A stretch of DNA of 64,000 bases from an uncultured Bacteroidales bacterium (GCA_902785075.1 CACZXN010000001.1:62001-126000); one strand, 5' to 3'. Positions 41,375-51,049 are shown, counted from the first letter of the stretch. The notes: a model not told the origin generated them from the sequence alone. Numbers and translations: made by a program.

Positions 41375-44311
41375 ATGAAGAAAGAAGCAATACTGATATT
41401 GGAAGACGGAACCACAATGCGTGGGTGGTCGTTCGGGGCAGAAAGAAATACGGAGGGCGAAGTGGTGTTCAACACCGCAATGATGGGCTATCCCGAAAGC
41501 CTGACCGACCCCAGCTATGCAGGACAGATACTAGTGACTACCTTTCCCCTGATTGGCAACTATGGCGTACCCGATATAGGTGGAACACCATTACCCCAGT
41601 TCATGGAGAGCGAACGGATACATGTGAAAGGACTCGTTGTAGCAGACTATAGCGAACACTATTCACATTGGAACGCAAGGCAATCGCTCAGCAATTGGCT
41701 CAAGCGCGAGGGCATCCCAGCCATCTCGGGAATCGATACACGACGACTTACCAAACTACTGCGCGAACACGGAGTGATGCGAGGTCGATTTGAAATGGAA
41801 GAAGGTAGAGGGAAGATGGAAGAGGAAGGAAGTATGTGTTTTGATTATAGCTCTACTAACTGGGTTGAAACCGTCAGTTGCAAAGATGTGATTACCTACA
41901 AATCCGAAAACTGTCAACTGTCAACTCCCAAACGTGTCGTTCTCGTTGATTGTGGTGTGAAGGCCAATATCATTCGTTGTCTGCTCAAACGAGGAGTGGA
42001 GGTGATTCGTGTGCCTTGGGATTACGACTTCAACCAATTAGAGTTCGACGGACTCTTCTTAGGAAACGGACCGGGCGACCCTGAGCAATGCGGAAAAACA
42101 ATTGAACACATTCGTACTTTCTTAAGTAACAAGGAGGTAAAACCTCTGATGGGTATCTGCTTGGGAAACCAACTGCTGGCTCGAGCCGCAGGTGCTAAGA
42201 CATACAAGTTGAAATACGGTCATCGCTCGCACAACCAACCAGTAATGATGGTGAACGGTTCTGGGTTCAGGGTTCATGACTCCTCAACCGTGAACAGTGA
42301 ACCATTAACCATGAACCATAGATGCTTCATCACTTCTCAGAATCATGGGTATGCTGTCGATGCTTCGACGCTGCCAGACGACTGGGAGCAGTTGTTTGTG
42401 AATATGAACGACGGATCGAACGAAGGTATTCGCCACAAGACTCATCCTTGGTTCTCTGCACAGTTCCATCCCGAGGCTTGTTCCGGTCCTACGGATACTG
42501 AGTGGTTGTTCGACGAATTTGTAAAGCCCCTCTCCCCGCTCCCCCTTTATGGGGAGAGCCTCGCTTCGCTCGAAAACAACGTGCATCTTTCCCCCTCCAT
42601 AGAGGGAGGGGTGCCCATAGGGCGGGGTGGGTCTGTCCTCATCCTTGGTTCCGGAGCCTTGAAAATAGGGCAGGCGGGAGAGTTCGACTATAGTGGCGCA
42701 CAAGCGCTGAAGGCGTTGAAAGAGGAGGGGGTGAAATCGGTGCTTATCAATCCTAACATCGCAACCGTTCAGACCTCAGAAGGGGTGGCTGACAAAGTGT
42801 ATTTCCAACCTGTAACTCCTGAGTTTGTGGAACGTGTCATCAAGAAAGAAAGGCCCGACGGCATCTTGCTGAGTTTTGGCGGACAGACGGCTCTCAACTG
42901 CGGTGTAGAGCTTTATCGGAATGGGACGTTAGAGAAATATGGAGTCAAAGTATTGGGTACGCCTATTCAGGCTATCATCGACACGGAAGACCGTGATAGG
43001 TTTGTGAAACGGCTCGACGAGATTGGCGTGAAGACCATCAGAAGCCAAGCATGCTGTTCAAAGGACGAGGTGCGTAGGGCTGCTGCCGAACTGGGCTACC
43101 CCGTCATCTTGCGTGCTGCATATGCGCTCGGTGGGTTAGGATCTGGGTTCTGCGAGCACGATGCTGAGCTGGAGGTTCAGGCTGAGGAAGCGTTCGCTTT
43201 CTCTCCGCAGGTATTGGTAGAGAAGAGTCTCAGGGGATGGAAGGAAATAGAATATGAAGTGGTGCGCGACCAATACGACAACTGCATCACGGTCTGCAAT
43301 ATGGAAAACTTCGACCCACTTGGCATCCATACGGGAGAGAGTATTGTGGTGGCTCCAAGCCAGACACTCACCAACAGCGAGTATCATAAGCTTCGAGCCT
43401 TGGCCATCAAAATTATCCGCCACATCGGTATCGTAGGCGAATGTAATGTACAATATGCTCTCGACCCCAATAGCGAGGACTATCGAGTGATCGAGGTAAA
43501 TGCCCGACTGAGCCGTTCGTCGGCTTTGGCTAGCAAGGCTACGGGCTATCCTCTTGCATTCGTAGCAGCCAAACTGGGATTGGGATACGGACTGTTCGAG
43601 TTGAAGAACTCTGTGACGAAGACCACCAGCGCCTTCTTCGAACCTGCACTCGACTATGTGGTGTGTAAGATTCCGCGCTGGGACCTTTCGAAGTTCCACG
43701 GAGTGAACCACGAACTAGGCTCAAGCATGAAGAGTGTGGGCGAGGTGATGGCGATTGGTCGCACTTTCGAGGAAGCCATTCAGAAAGGTCTTCGTATGAT
43801 CGGACAAGGCATGCACGGCTTTGTAGATAACAAGGCTCAGCATGTGAACGATGTTCCCGCAGCCTTGCAGCATGCTACCGATACGCGTATCTTCGTGATT
43901 GCGAAGGCTATGATGATGGGCTACTCGGTGGAGCAGATTCACACCCTAACAAAGATTGACGCTTGGTTCCTTCAGAAGCTCAAACACATCATGAACATCA
44001 ACGACCGACTCGGTGAGTACAAGTGGCTATCAGAGTATGCCTTAAATGCAGAACCTTCAGAACTGCTTGAATTCATCGAAGAGCCTGCCTTTGCTACATT
44101 GCTTCATGAGGCTAAAGTGTACGGATTCTCCGACTTCCAGATAGCACGAGCAATCGGACTCGAAAAAACAGACAACAACATGGAACGTGCCAGCCTTCGC
44201 ATCCGTAAGTGGCGTGAGGAATTGGGCATCAAACCATCAGTCAACCAAATCGACACGCTCGCAGCTGAATATCCTGCACAAACCAACTATCTCTATCTCA
44301 CCTATTTATAA
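41375..44311 (+). CDS. Fused carbamoyl-phosphate synthase: CarA plus only the first half of CarB
   Basis: 978 residues from [18 protein letters not shown] (an ATG nine codons upstream overlaps pyrG and is less likely). Residues 1 to about 383 are CarA, with nucleophile Cys262 in [10 protein letters not shown] and HPEACSGP. A linker of about 35 residues (384-420) is encoded by C/G palindromic repeats. Residues about 420-978 match the carboxyphosphate half of CarB ([59 protein letters not shown]) plus the oligomerisation domain, ending LTYL where E. coli CarB continues into its second ATP-grasp half. The carbamate-kinase half and allosteric domain are absent. A further repeat-derived insert lies at about 295-318. 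Confidence 0.9.
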   Translation: MKKEAILILEDGTTMRGWSFGAERNTEGEVVFNTAMMGYPESLTDPSYAGQILVTTFPLIGNYGVPDIGGTPLPQFMESERIHVKGLVVADYSEHYSHWNARQSLSNWLKREGIPAISGIDTRRLTKLLREHGVMRGRFEMEEGRGKMEEEGSMCFDYSSTNWVETVSCKDVITYKSENCQLSTPKRVVLVDCGVKANIIRCLLKRGVEVIRVPWDYDFNQLEFDGLFLGNGPGDPEQCGKTIEHIRTFLSNKEVKPLMGICLGNQLLARAAGAKTYKLKYGHRSHNQPVMMVNGSGFRVHDSSTVNSEPLTMNHRCFITSQNHGYAVDASTLPDDWEQLFVNMNDGSNEGIRHKTHPWFSAQFHPEACSGPTDTEWLFDEFVKPLSPLPLYGESLASLENNVHLSPSIEGGVPIGRGGSVLILGSGALKIGQAGEFDYSGAQALKALKEEGVKSVLINPNIATVQTSEGVADKVYFQPVTPEFVERVIKKERPDGILLSFGGQTALNCGVELYRNGTLEKYGVKVLGTPIQAIIDTEDRDRFVKRLDEIGVKTIRSQACCSKDEVRRAAAELGYPVILRAAYALGGLGSGFCEHDAELEVQAEEAFAFSPQVLVEKSLRGWKEIEYEVVRDQYDNCITVCNMENFDPLGIHTGESIVVAPSQTLTNSEYHKLRALAIKIIRHIGIVGECNVQYALDPNSEDYRVIEVNARLSRSSALASKATGYPLAFVAAKLGLGYGLFELKNSVTKTTSAFFEPALDYVVCKIPRWDLSKFHGVNHELGSSMKSVGEVMAIGRTFEEAIQKGLRMIGQGMHGFVDNKAQHVNDVPAALQHATDTRIFVIAKAMMMGYSVEQIHTLTKIDAWFLQKLKHIMNINDRLGEYKWLSEYALNAEPSELLEFIEEPAFATLLHEAKVYGFSDFQIARAIGLEKTDNNMERASLRIRKWREELGIKPSVNQIDTLAAEYPAQTNYLYLTYL
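42256..42325 (+). repeat. GGTTCA/GAACCATT repeat segment inside carA part
   Basis: GGTTCTGGGTTCAGGGTTCA and GTGAACAGTGAACCATTAAC units read in frame as about 24 extra residues between HRSHNQPV and the [13 protein letters not shown] strand. A second small unit (TGTCAACTGTCAACTCCC) is at 41908-41926. Confidence 0.75.
42526..42632 (+). repeat. C/G palindromic repeats forming the CarA-CarB linker
   Basis: CCCCTCTCCCCGCTCCCCC, TATGGGGAGAG, then CCCCCTCCATAGAGGGAGGGG and GGGCGGGGTGGG. The unit CTCCATAGAGGGAGGGG also occurs at 55139-55160 in intergenic DNA. Confidence 0.85.
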
Positions 44312-44316
44312 TACGA

Positions 44317-45162
44317 ATGGATATGAACAAGATGATACGATTTACGAAAATGCATGGAGCTGGCAACGATTATATCTATGTCAACACACTCGAATACGAC
44401 ATTCCCAACCCATCAGCAGCCGCTATCACTTGGAGCCGTACGCATTTCGGCATAGGAAGCGACGGATTGATACTGATAGGAAAGTCGTCAACCCCCGATG
44501 CCGACTTCTCTATGCGAATCTTCAACAACGACGGATCAGAGGCCATGATGTGTGGAAACGGAACCCGCTGTGTGGCTAAATTCCTGCACGACAAGGGATT
44601 AACCGACAAAAATCCCATTCGTCTTGAAACCCTTTCTGGCATCAAGATACTCACACTCCATCTCGATGAGGAAAGTAAAGTAGCGAGCGTTACAGTCGAT
44701 ATGGGAGAACCCACACTCGAGGATTCCAACCTGTTCAATCCCACACAACTCTCAACTATCAACTCTCAACTCCCAACCGGCACTTTCGTCTCGATGGGAA
44801 ATCCGCATTTCGTCATCTTTACCGATGAAGACGTGGAGAAACTACCCATCGAAACATACGGACCCTTGCTCGAGCATCACGAAGCCTTTCCACAGCGGTG
44901 TAACATCGAATTTGCACAACTGAGAGCGGATGGAAGCATACGAATGCGCGTATGGGAACGAGGATCAGGCATCACGCTGGCATGTGGTACAGGTGCTTGT
45001 GCTACAGCTGTAGCAGCTACGCTTACAGGCAGGACAGGTCGGCAGAGCATCATTGAAATGGACGGAGGAACTCTCTCTATTCATTGGGACGAACTCTCCA
45101 ACCACGTCATGATGACTGGAGGTGCAACCTTCGCATTCGAAGGAAAAATTGAACTTCCCTAA
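44317..45162 (+). CDS. dapF: Diaminopimelate epimerase
   Basis: 281 residues. Converts LL- to meso-DAP for peptidoglycan and lysine. The two catalytic cysteines lie in [10 protein letters not shown] and LACGTGACA. The start may be at codon 6 ([14 protein letters not shown]), the usual N-terminus. Residues about 144-155 ([12 protein letters not shown]) come from an in-frame CTCAACTATCAACTCTCAAC repeat (44748-44781). Last gene of the plus-strand operon, completing the DapL-DapF branch. Confidence 0.95.
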   Translation: MDMNKMIRFTKMHGAGNDYIYVNTLEYDIPNPSAAAITWSRTHFGIGSDGLILIGKSSTPDADFSMRIFNNDGSEAMMCGNGTRCVAKFLHDKGLTDKNPIRLETLSGIKILTLHLDEESKVASVTVDMGEPTLEDSNLFNPTQLSTINSQLPTGTFVSMGNPHFVIFTDEDVEKLPIETYGPLLEHHEAFPQRCNIEFAQLRADGSIRMRVWERGSGITLACGTGACATAVAATLTGRTGRQSIIEMDGGTLSIHWDELSNHVMMTGGATFAFEGKIELP

Positions 45163-45416
45163 CCCCTACTCCCAACAATCACTAAGTTAACAATTTGTTA
45201 AGTTATTCAGGAGATTCAGAGTTATTTGTTCTGAGTTAGTCAATCTAAATTCGCTCACCAACATTAACTCTTATTTTTGTTTCCCCCAAGGGAAAATTTT
45301 ATTACCCTTAAGGGCTGCAAAAATTACACTTGATTTTTGACACGAAATAGATACTAGATAGTTTGAGCGATTTACTAATCATTCTTTAACTTTTTTACAC
45401 AAAATAAAAAGCTTTA
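45163..45416. other. Intergenic region between dapF and the LRR lipoprotein gene
   Basis: Convergent ends. Contains a palindrome element (45284-45320) and otherwise AT-rich DNA. No clear T-run hairpin for dapF was found. Confidence 0.5.
45284..45320. repeat. Palindrome pair, second copy of the 19188-19224 element
   Basis: CCCCCAAGGGAAAATT followed by ATTACCCTTAAGGGCTGCA. About 30 of 37 bases match 19188-19224, including the CCCYTARGGGCTGCA end. Confidence 0.7.
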
Positions 45417-46181
45417 CTAGTCTTGTAACGACTCTAAGGGAAGGACTGTACCTGAGTACACTTTCTTAAACTTCTCTATCTCTGATTGCTGAACATAGAT
45501 GATTGTTGCAGCATCCACACCCTCAAAAGATTCTTTATGCAAGCCTTTAGGGAATGTCCCTCTAATGATGATTGCCTTTAAATGTGTGCACATGAACGCA
45601 GAACTCCCTATATGTTGTACACTCTTAGGGATATCAAGAATCTGCAGGCTCTCGCAAAAAGCAAAGGCACTGTTACCAATAGATGTGGTACCCTCTGGAA
45701 TCGTGTAGTTTTCTTGCTTTGCTCCTGCAGGATAGGAATATAAATGTGTCCTATCTTTATTGAAAAGCACACCATCAACAGATGACAGAATAGAATTAGC
45801 CTTGTCAACTTCTATTGATTCAAGGGCTGTGCATCCTCCGAAAAGATTCGTTTCATCAGAAGATACAGCTCCATTCATCCCATTAAGAGCATGGAAAATG
45901 ATACGGTCTATCGTCTCAGGAATCCTCACCTTTGTTAACCCAGTACAACCATTGAAAGAGAAAACCATAATTCCTTTAACTGTGTATGATTCCCCTTTGT
46001 CTTCGATTGTTTCTGGGATGTTTAACTCACCTTCCCACGTCTTATTTGAATCAATAATCGCCATGTTACCATGGAACAAACAATAACTCAACCCGTCAAT
46101 CGTAACAAGGAGTCCTGTGTCCTCTTTTTCGCATGAAAATAAAATGCAGGATAAAACTGCAAATACTAATAATTTTTTCAT
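45417..46181 (-). CDS. BspA-like leucine-rich-repeat lipoprotein
   Basis: 254 residues from MKKLLVFAVLSCILFSCEKE, a lipoprotein signal with lipobox LFSC; the ATG three codons upstream is also possible. LRR_5-type repeats are visible, for example VFSFNGCTGLTKVRIPETID and SAFAFCESLQILDIPKSVQH. Surface-exposed BspA-like repeats bind host proteins or other ligands in known cases; the ligand here is unknown. It lies 75 bases after the beta-barrel/anti-sigma-like gene and may belong to the same ECF-controlled unit. Confidence 0.85.
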   Translation of the reverse strand: MKKLLVFAVLSCILFSCEKEDTGLLVTIDGLSYCLFHGNMAIIDSNKTWEGELNIPETIEDKGESYTVKGIMVFSFNGCTGLTKVRIPETIDRIIFHALNGMNGAVSSDETNLFGGCTALESIEVDKANSILSSVDGVLFNKDRTHLYSYPAGAKQENYTIPEGTTSIGNSAFAFCESLQILDIPKSVQHIGSSAFMCTHLKAIIIRGTFPKGLHKESFEGVDAATIIYVQQSEIEKFKKVYSGTVLPLESLQD

Positions 46182-46255
46182 ATAAATCATTATTTAGTGT
46201 TATAATAAGTACATGATTGGGTATACATATATTATTTGGGATGATTACAATACAA

Positions 46256-47383
46256 TTATTTCAAATTGAAACGTAAACCTATGTTGAGGTTGAAGTTGAA
46301 TGGATGGTCTTGATAGATTGTGGGGATACTGCTCTTGTTTGAGAAATAATAGCCTCCGCCAGGTTCTGCATAAAGACAGAAGCGTTCTGACAGTTTGTAC
46401 TCTACCCCTAAGGCAAAATTCAGAGACAATTGCCAAGGATTTGCATCGAGCATCTTTTCTATCACGCCACCAGCCGATAGGTATAATCCAAAGTGACGCC
46501 TTTCCAATAGTTGGTAGCCGATATTAATAGGAACACCGATATAGCTATGGCGCTGCTCAATATTGTTAACATCAGCTACGAGAAGGGTATACAGTAAACC
46601 GCTTTCTATGCTCCAATTATCGTTGAGTTGGTAGCGAAGTGAAATGCCGAGTCGAACAGGCTGATGGTAGTGAATGTTTTGATTATTTGGAGATACTCTA
46701 CGTGTGTGAATGGTATCGATGAAATCTGAGTCGGATGGGTTGGGATCAACAATTTGAGCATGTCCATTACTATTATTATTGGCATCACCTAACTCTGTGT
46801 TGGCATGAAGAATGCTGGACAGATTATTTGTAAAATACACCTTGGCTACCAAGCGGTTATCAGGGAGTTTTAGTGATCGTCCTCGTGCTCTTTGAATGAA
46901 GGGAATTATATTGTCTTCTTTTGTCGGAGATGTACTAAAAGTATCTAAAGAGGTTTCAGTTGTTTCTATAATAGCTATAGAGTCTGTTTTTTCTAAATCT
47001 CCTGCCTGGGTAGTAACAATAGTATCCTGCAATTGTACTTTACTGCTGGATATCGTGTTCCTGAAAGGTATTGGCCTAATGGTATCTATGGGAGCAATGG
47101 GAGTTAAAGGAGCTTCAGCCTCTACAGCTTTCACGGACCTATCGGTGTTTTCCGTTTTAGCTGTCAAAGGAGGCCGTTTTGTTTCCGATTGTTGATTTAT
47201 CCAATAACCTACACCTGTTATTATCAGCACTACGGCCACTGCAGCGGCTATATGCCACAACCAAGGTTTACGGGCTTTACGGGCATCGAGTATCTGGTCG
47301 ATTTTTTCCCACGACACATCTGGAGCAGGCCGTCTGTAGTCTGCCATTATTTCTTTTAGCTGTTGTCTCCATTGTTCGTTCAT
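46256..47383 (-). CDS. Membrane-anchored protein with C-terminal beta-barrel-like domain, partner of the ECF sigma factor
   Basis: 375 residues. Cytosolic N-terminus (1-42) with RPAPDVSWEKIDQILDARKA, one transmembrane helix (about 43-62, HIAAAVAVVLIITGVGYWI), a Ser/Thr/Glu-rich linker (about 65-170), and a C-terminal domain (about 230-375) of alternating strands such as GISLRYQLNDNWSIESGLLY that resembles outer-membrane beta-barrel proteins. Its start overlaps the sigma gene stop by 4 bases, so it is probably the cognate anti-sigma or regulator. No zinc-binding anti-sigma motif is seen. Function inferred from context. Confidence 0.6.
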   Translation of the reverse strand: MNEQWRQQLKEIMADYRRPAPDVSWEKIDQILDARKARKPWLWHIAAAVAVVLIITGVGYWINQQSETKRPPLTAKTENTDRSVKAVEAEAPLTPIAPIDTIRPIPFRNTISSSKVQLQDTIVTTQAGDLEKTDSIAIIETTETSLDTFSTSPTKEDNIIPFIQRARGRSLKLPDNRLVAKVYFTNNLSSILHANTELGDANNNSNGHAQIVDPNPSDSDFIDTIHTRRVSPNNQNIHYHQPVRLGISLRYQLNDNWSIESGLLYTLLVADVNNIEQRHSYIGVPINIGYQLLERRHFGLYLSAGGVIEKMLDANPWQLSLNFALGVEYKLSERFCLYAEPGGGYYFSNKSSIPTIYQDHPFNFNLNIGLRFNLK

Positions 47384-47949
47384 AATCGTGGGCTATTATA
47401 GTCATTATAATCTTTGATCATCTTGGCGAGTTGATGTTTCGCCCTATGCAACTGTGATGCTGAGCTGTTTTCCTTTATTCCAAGCATTTGAGCGATTTCC
47501 CGATGACTCTTGCCTTCGAAGACATAAAGGTTTAGCACTGTGCGATAACCAACAGGAAGGCGATTCAGCATTTGCTGTATCACATTGGGTGGTATATCGT
47601 TGATAGGCAGCTCTTCATCTTCAACCTCTTCAGATATACCCTCGTCCAATTGTACGAACTCGTGTCGTTGTTTCGTCCGTAGGTACTTCAGCGATTGATT
47701 AACCATCACTTTCGATACCCATGCCTGCAAGGAACCTGCTCCGCGATACTGGAAATCGCCTATGTGAGTAAAAATATGGATTAATGCGTCTTGGAAAACA
47801 TCTTTGAGGTCGTCCTCATCGTCGATGTATCGCGAACAGATTCCCGCAAGATAGTCTGCGTAATGGGAATAGAACTCGCGGGCAGCTGACTTTTCGCCGT
47901 CCTGCATACGCTTTACCAAGCGCTGTTCAACGTTCCCAGAGATAATCAC
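47380..47949 (-). CDS. ECF-type RNA polymerase sigma-70 factor
   Basis: 189 residues. Region 2 (about 20-90) with DDEDDLKDVFQDALIHIF and region 4 (about 125-180) with LPVGYRTVLNLYVFEGKSHREI. The linker is acidic (DEGISEEVEDEELP). It overlaps the downstream regulator gene by 4 bases (ATGA). Likely autoregulated and controlling the adjacent membrane and lipoprotein genes, which is inference. It sits inside the nitrogen island between the two convergent operons. Confidence 0.93.
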   Translation of the reverse strand: MIISGNVEQRLVKRMQDGEKSAAREFYSHYADYLAGICSRYIDDEDDLKDVFQDALIHIFTHIGDFQYRGAGSLQAWVSKVMVNQSLKYLRTKQRHEFVQLDEGISEEVEDEELPINDIPPNVIQQMLNRLPVGYRTVLNLYVFEGKSHREIAQMLGIKENSSASQLHRAKHQLAKMIKDYNDYNSPRL

Positions 47950-47980
47950 GTGTATCTGTAATTACTATATCTTTAAATGG

Positions 47981-48562
47981 TTAATAATACTTTTCAACTT
48001 GATCGTATGGCGTATGAGAATTCCTTACTTGTTCCAGTTCAGAAGCACTCAACCTCTTTAATATCACATAGTGATAAACCGGCCTCAACTTATTACTGTC
48101 TCTGTCAGCTTTTACCCCCGCTCTCTTTATGATTGTCACTTCAGAGGGACTTGAATAGACGATACTGAACCAGAAGTAGCCGTTCGCATAATAGACAGAG
48201 TTTGTTGCTTCGTCATAAGTATAAGTATAAGGGACAGACACGCGGGCAGGAATAGCATCTGCAAAAAAATAGTCAATAATTCGCGTGTCAGTGAATTCAT
48301 ATGTGGAGGGGCCTCCACCGCACATATCCTCCCAGTAATCTTTCTTATCGATGGTACCATCAGTATTGATTATGTGAGTTTCTGCTTCCTTCCATCCATA
48401 ACCAATAAGTAGATTTTTGAATTCTGTGGTTGATAACTTGTCGTATCTCGTTGGAACAGGACGTGTGTCTTCTACCATCTGAAACACAAGTTCATCTTCA
48501 TCCTTGCTACAGGATGTTATCATCAGGCATAATGCCGAAACAATTAGCAATTGGCTCTTCAT
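47981..48562 (-). CDS. Hypothetical lipoprotein
   Basis: 193 residues. Signal peptide with lipobox ITSC (Cys18), then a soluble domain with repeated Tyr/Trp strands (YWEDMCGGGPSTYEFTDTRI, YYANGYFWFSIVYSSPSEV). No family recognised. It lies 31 bases upstream of the sigma factor on the same strand, so may be cotranscribed with it. A TAAATTTG box (48589-48596, minus) lies 27 bases before the ATG. Confidence 0.75.
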   Translation of the reverse strand: MKSQLLIVSALCLMITSCSKDEDELVFQMVEDTRPVPTRYDKLSTTEFKNLLIGYGWKEAETHIINTDGTIDKKDYWEDMCGGGPSTYEFTDTRIIDYFFADAIPARVSVPYTYTYDEATNSVYYANGYFWFSIVYSSPSEVTIIKRAGVKADRDSNKLRPVYHYVILKRLSASELEQVRNSHTPYDQVEKYY

Positions 48563-48704
48563 ATTCGATTCGAATCTTTTTTCTCCTGCAAATTTAACAA
48601 ATTCTACGACAATAAAATCCCGTTAGGTTGAGATTCTTGCATGATTTTCTCTAAATATCTTGGTTTCCCCCCAAAAAAAGACAGAATAGACGTTTCAAAA
48701 TAAA

Positions 48705-48738
48705 GAAGGACAGACGCTCGTACTCGAGCCTGTCCTTC
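48705..48738 (-). terminator. Terminator of the glnK-glnN operon
   Basis: On the minus strand GAAGGACAGGCTCGAG pairs with CTCG and CTGTCCTTC to form a long stem with a small internal mismatch, followed by a TTTATTTT run. It lies about 120 bases after the glnN stop. Confidence 0.75.
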
Positions 48739-48746
48739 TCCCCTAA

Positions 48747-48800
48747 TGTGTCCATATTGTAAAGTTTAGAGTTTAGCGTTTAGAGTTTAGAGAAGGTCTT
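48747..48800 (-). repeat. 54-base inverted repeat, copy 2 with a displaced pyrG start
   Basis: Reverse complement of 39715-39768 with one mismatch. It includes ATGGACACA, the first three codons of pyrG, but no pyrG continuation. More GTTAAAG/GTTCAAG units follow to 48850. Confidence 0.9.
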
Positions 48801-48859
48801 GAACCTTAAACTTTGAACCTTGAACTCTTTAACCTTTAACCTTTAACCTTTCTTCGCTC

Positions 48860-51046
48860 TTAGTTGATAAACAGCAGCTCACGATACTTCGGTAGCGGCC
48901 ACAGGTCGTTATCAACCACCTCTTCGAGCTTGTCGATGGGGCGACGGATGGCGAAGAGCGACTCGGCTATGTCGTAGTAGGCTAGGGCTTTCGCGCGTTC
49001 GTCCTCTATCTTGTTGGCTGCCTTACGGGCTTCGACCATCGCTGCACACTTGGTGCGGATGTCCTCAATGAGTTTGGTGACTCGCTGGAGCAACGCCAGT
49101 TCGGTCTGAGCCATCGATTCGAAGTCGTCGGGATAGAGTGTCTTGAGTTGGGTGATGATGGTGAGCAGACGATTCTTATAAGCAAGGGCTGCAGGGATGA
49201 TGTGGTTCTGCGCCATACGTCCCATCACGCGTGCCTCGATCTGCACTTTCTTCGTGTAAGTCTCCCACTTCACTTCGTTGCGAGCTTCAAGTTCAGGACG
49301 GGTATAGACTCCTGTCTGCTCGAACATCTCGACAGATGACGGTTTGGTGAACTCATCGAACATCAGCGGCACGCAGGTCTCGGTGTCCAGTCCGCGACGC
49401 TTTGCCTCTTCCTTCCATTCATCGGTATAGCCGTTTCCGTCGAAGCAAACGGTGTCGATGATGCTGGCGATAAGGGGCTTGAGTACATCCATGAAGGCGA
49501 TATTCATAGGTTTGCCTGCTGCCATTTCTTTATCAACCTCTACCTTGAATGCTGTAAGCTGTTCGGCTACGGCGGCATTCAGCGTAGTCATGGCTCCTGC
49601 ACAGTTGGCACTCGAACCTACGGCTCGGAACTCAAAGCGGTTGCCCGTGAAGGCAAACGGAGAGGTGCGGTTGCGGTCGGTGTTGTCGATGAATATCTCG
49701 GGTATCTCAACCAGTCCTACTGATGCTCCTTTCTTGCCTGCTATCTCGATCGGTGTGTCTGACGGTACTTCGAGCAACTTACGCAGCACGTTCGTCATGG
49801 TGTGTCCCAAGAAGGAAGATATGATGGCTGGAGGGGCCTCGTTGGCTCCCAAGCGGTGAGCGTTGGTTGCGGTAGCAATAGATGCCTTAAGCAGGGCGTG
49901 ATGCTTCTGAACGGCTACAAGCACATTGACGAAGAAGGTGACGAACTGGAGGTTGCCCATCGCGTCCTTACCTGGAGCGAGCAGCAGGGTTCCGGTATCG
50001 GTACCGAGCGACCAGTTGTTGTGCTTTCCGCTTCCGTTGATGCCTGCAAAGGGTTTCTCGTGGAGCAGAAGTACAAAGCCGTGCTTGCGAGCGATCTGCT
50101 GCATGAGATTCATAATCATCTGGTTCTGGTCGTTCGACAGATTGGTCTCTCCATAGATAGGTGCCAGCTCAAACTGGTTGGGTGCGACCTCGTTGTGACG
50201 GGTCTTGAGAGGAATGCCGTGACGATAGCCAGCTATCTCAACATCCTTCATGAACTCCATAACACGCGAAGGGATGGCTCCGAAGTAGTGGTCGTCCAGC
50301 TGCTGATTCTTCGACGACTCGTGTCCCATAAGGGTACGTCCTGTAAGCATGAGGTCAGGACGTGCTGCATAGAGGTCTTCATCGACAAGGAAATACTCTT
50401 GTTCCCATCCGAGATATGAAAAGACCTTACGCACCTTCGGGTCGAACATCTGACAGATGGGCACAGCTGCATCGCTGACTGCCTTGAGCGACTTCTTCAG
50501 CGGAGTCTTGTAGTCGAGCGCCTCACCCGTGTAGGAGATGAACACGGTAGGGATGCAGAGGGTGTCGTCCTGAATGAATACGGGCGAGGTAGGGTCCCAA
50601 GCCGTATAACCTCGTGCCTCGAAAGTGGCACGTATGCCTCCACTGGGGAATGAGCTGGCATCAGGCTCCTGCTGACTGAGCGACTTACCGTCGAACTGTT
50701 CGAGCATACCACCCTTACCGTCGTACTCCATCAGGGAGTCGTGCTTCTCGGCTGTACCCTCAGTAAGCGGCTGGAACCAGTGAGTGACATGAGTGACTCC
50801 ATGTTCCATAGCCCAGGTCTTCATCCCTTCGGCCACCTCGTCAGCAATAGCGCGAGTGAGCGGATGACCGTTGTCGATGCAGTCGATGAGTGCCTCATAG
50901 GTCTTTGAGTCGAGATACTTGTGCATGTTCTCGCGGTTGAACACCAATTCTCCGAAATACTTCGAAGTCCTTTCGGTCGGACTTTCGGCAGGAACTGCTT
51001 TCTTCTTGAACGCATCCTGAACCACGTCAAATCTCAGTTTGCTCAT
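48860..51046 (-). CDS. glnN: Glutamine synthetase type III
   Basis: 728 residues, the GSIII size (GSI is about 470). The N-terminal GSIII domain starts MSKLRFDVVQDAFKKKAVP; the catalytic part has LHEKPFAGINGSGKHNNWSL, holding the ATP/glutamate site, and EVAPNQFELAPIYGE. A long C-terminal helical region (about 600-728) is GSIII-specific. Makes glutamine from glutamate and ammonia. Last gene of the P-II/amtB/asnB operon; the 223-base gap to asnB contains C/G repeats and TATTGACTATTGAC units. No adenylylation motif, as expected for GSIII. Confidence 0.96.
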   Translation of the reverse strand: MSKLRFDVVQDAFKKKAVPAESPTERTSKYFGELVFNRENMHKYLDSKTYEALIDCIDNGHPLTRAIADEVAEGMKTWAMEHGVTHVTHWFQPLTEGTAEKHDSLMEYDGKGGMLEQFDGKSLSQQEPDASSFPSGGIRATFEARGYTAWDPTSPVFIQDDTLCIPTVFISYTGEALDYKTPLKKSLKAVSDAAVPICQMFDPKVRKVFSYLGWEQEYFLVDEDLYAARPDLMLTGRTLMGHESSKNQQLDDHYFGAIPSRVMEFMKDVEIAGYRHGIPLKTRHNEVAPNQFELAPIYGETNLSNDQNQMIMNLMQQIARKHGFVLLLHEKPFAGINGSGKHNNWSLGTDTGTLLLAPGKDAMGNLQFVTFFVNVLVAVQKHHALLKASIATATNAHRLGANEAPPAIISSFLGHTMTNVLRKLLEVPSDTPIEIAGKKGASVGLVEIPEIFIDNTDRNRTSPFAFTGNRFEFRAVGSSANCAGAMTTLNAAVAEQLTAFKVEVDKEMAAGKPMNIAFMDVLKPLIASIIDTVCFDGNGYTDEWKEEAKRRGLDTETCVPLMFDEFTKPSSVEMFEQTGVYTRPELEARNEVKWETYTKKVQIEARVMGRMAQNHIIPAALAYKNRLLTIITQLKTLYPDDFESMAQTELALLQRVTKLIEDIRTKCAAMVEARKAANKIEDERAKALAYYDIAESLFAIRRPIDKLEEVVDNDLWPLPKYRELLFIN

Positions 51047-51049
51047 AAT

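Noticed and set aside
44312..44316. Frameshift or stop hiding the second half of CarB
   Set aside because: The sequence after the stop is dapF in full; no CarB second-half motif is visible in any frame nearby.
45417..48562. Genomic island or prophage insertion between the two nitrogen operons
   Set aside because: No integrase, transposase, attachment repeats or tRNA nearby; gene content is ordinary for the phylum.
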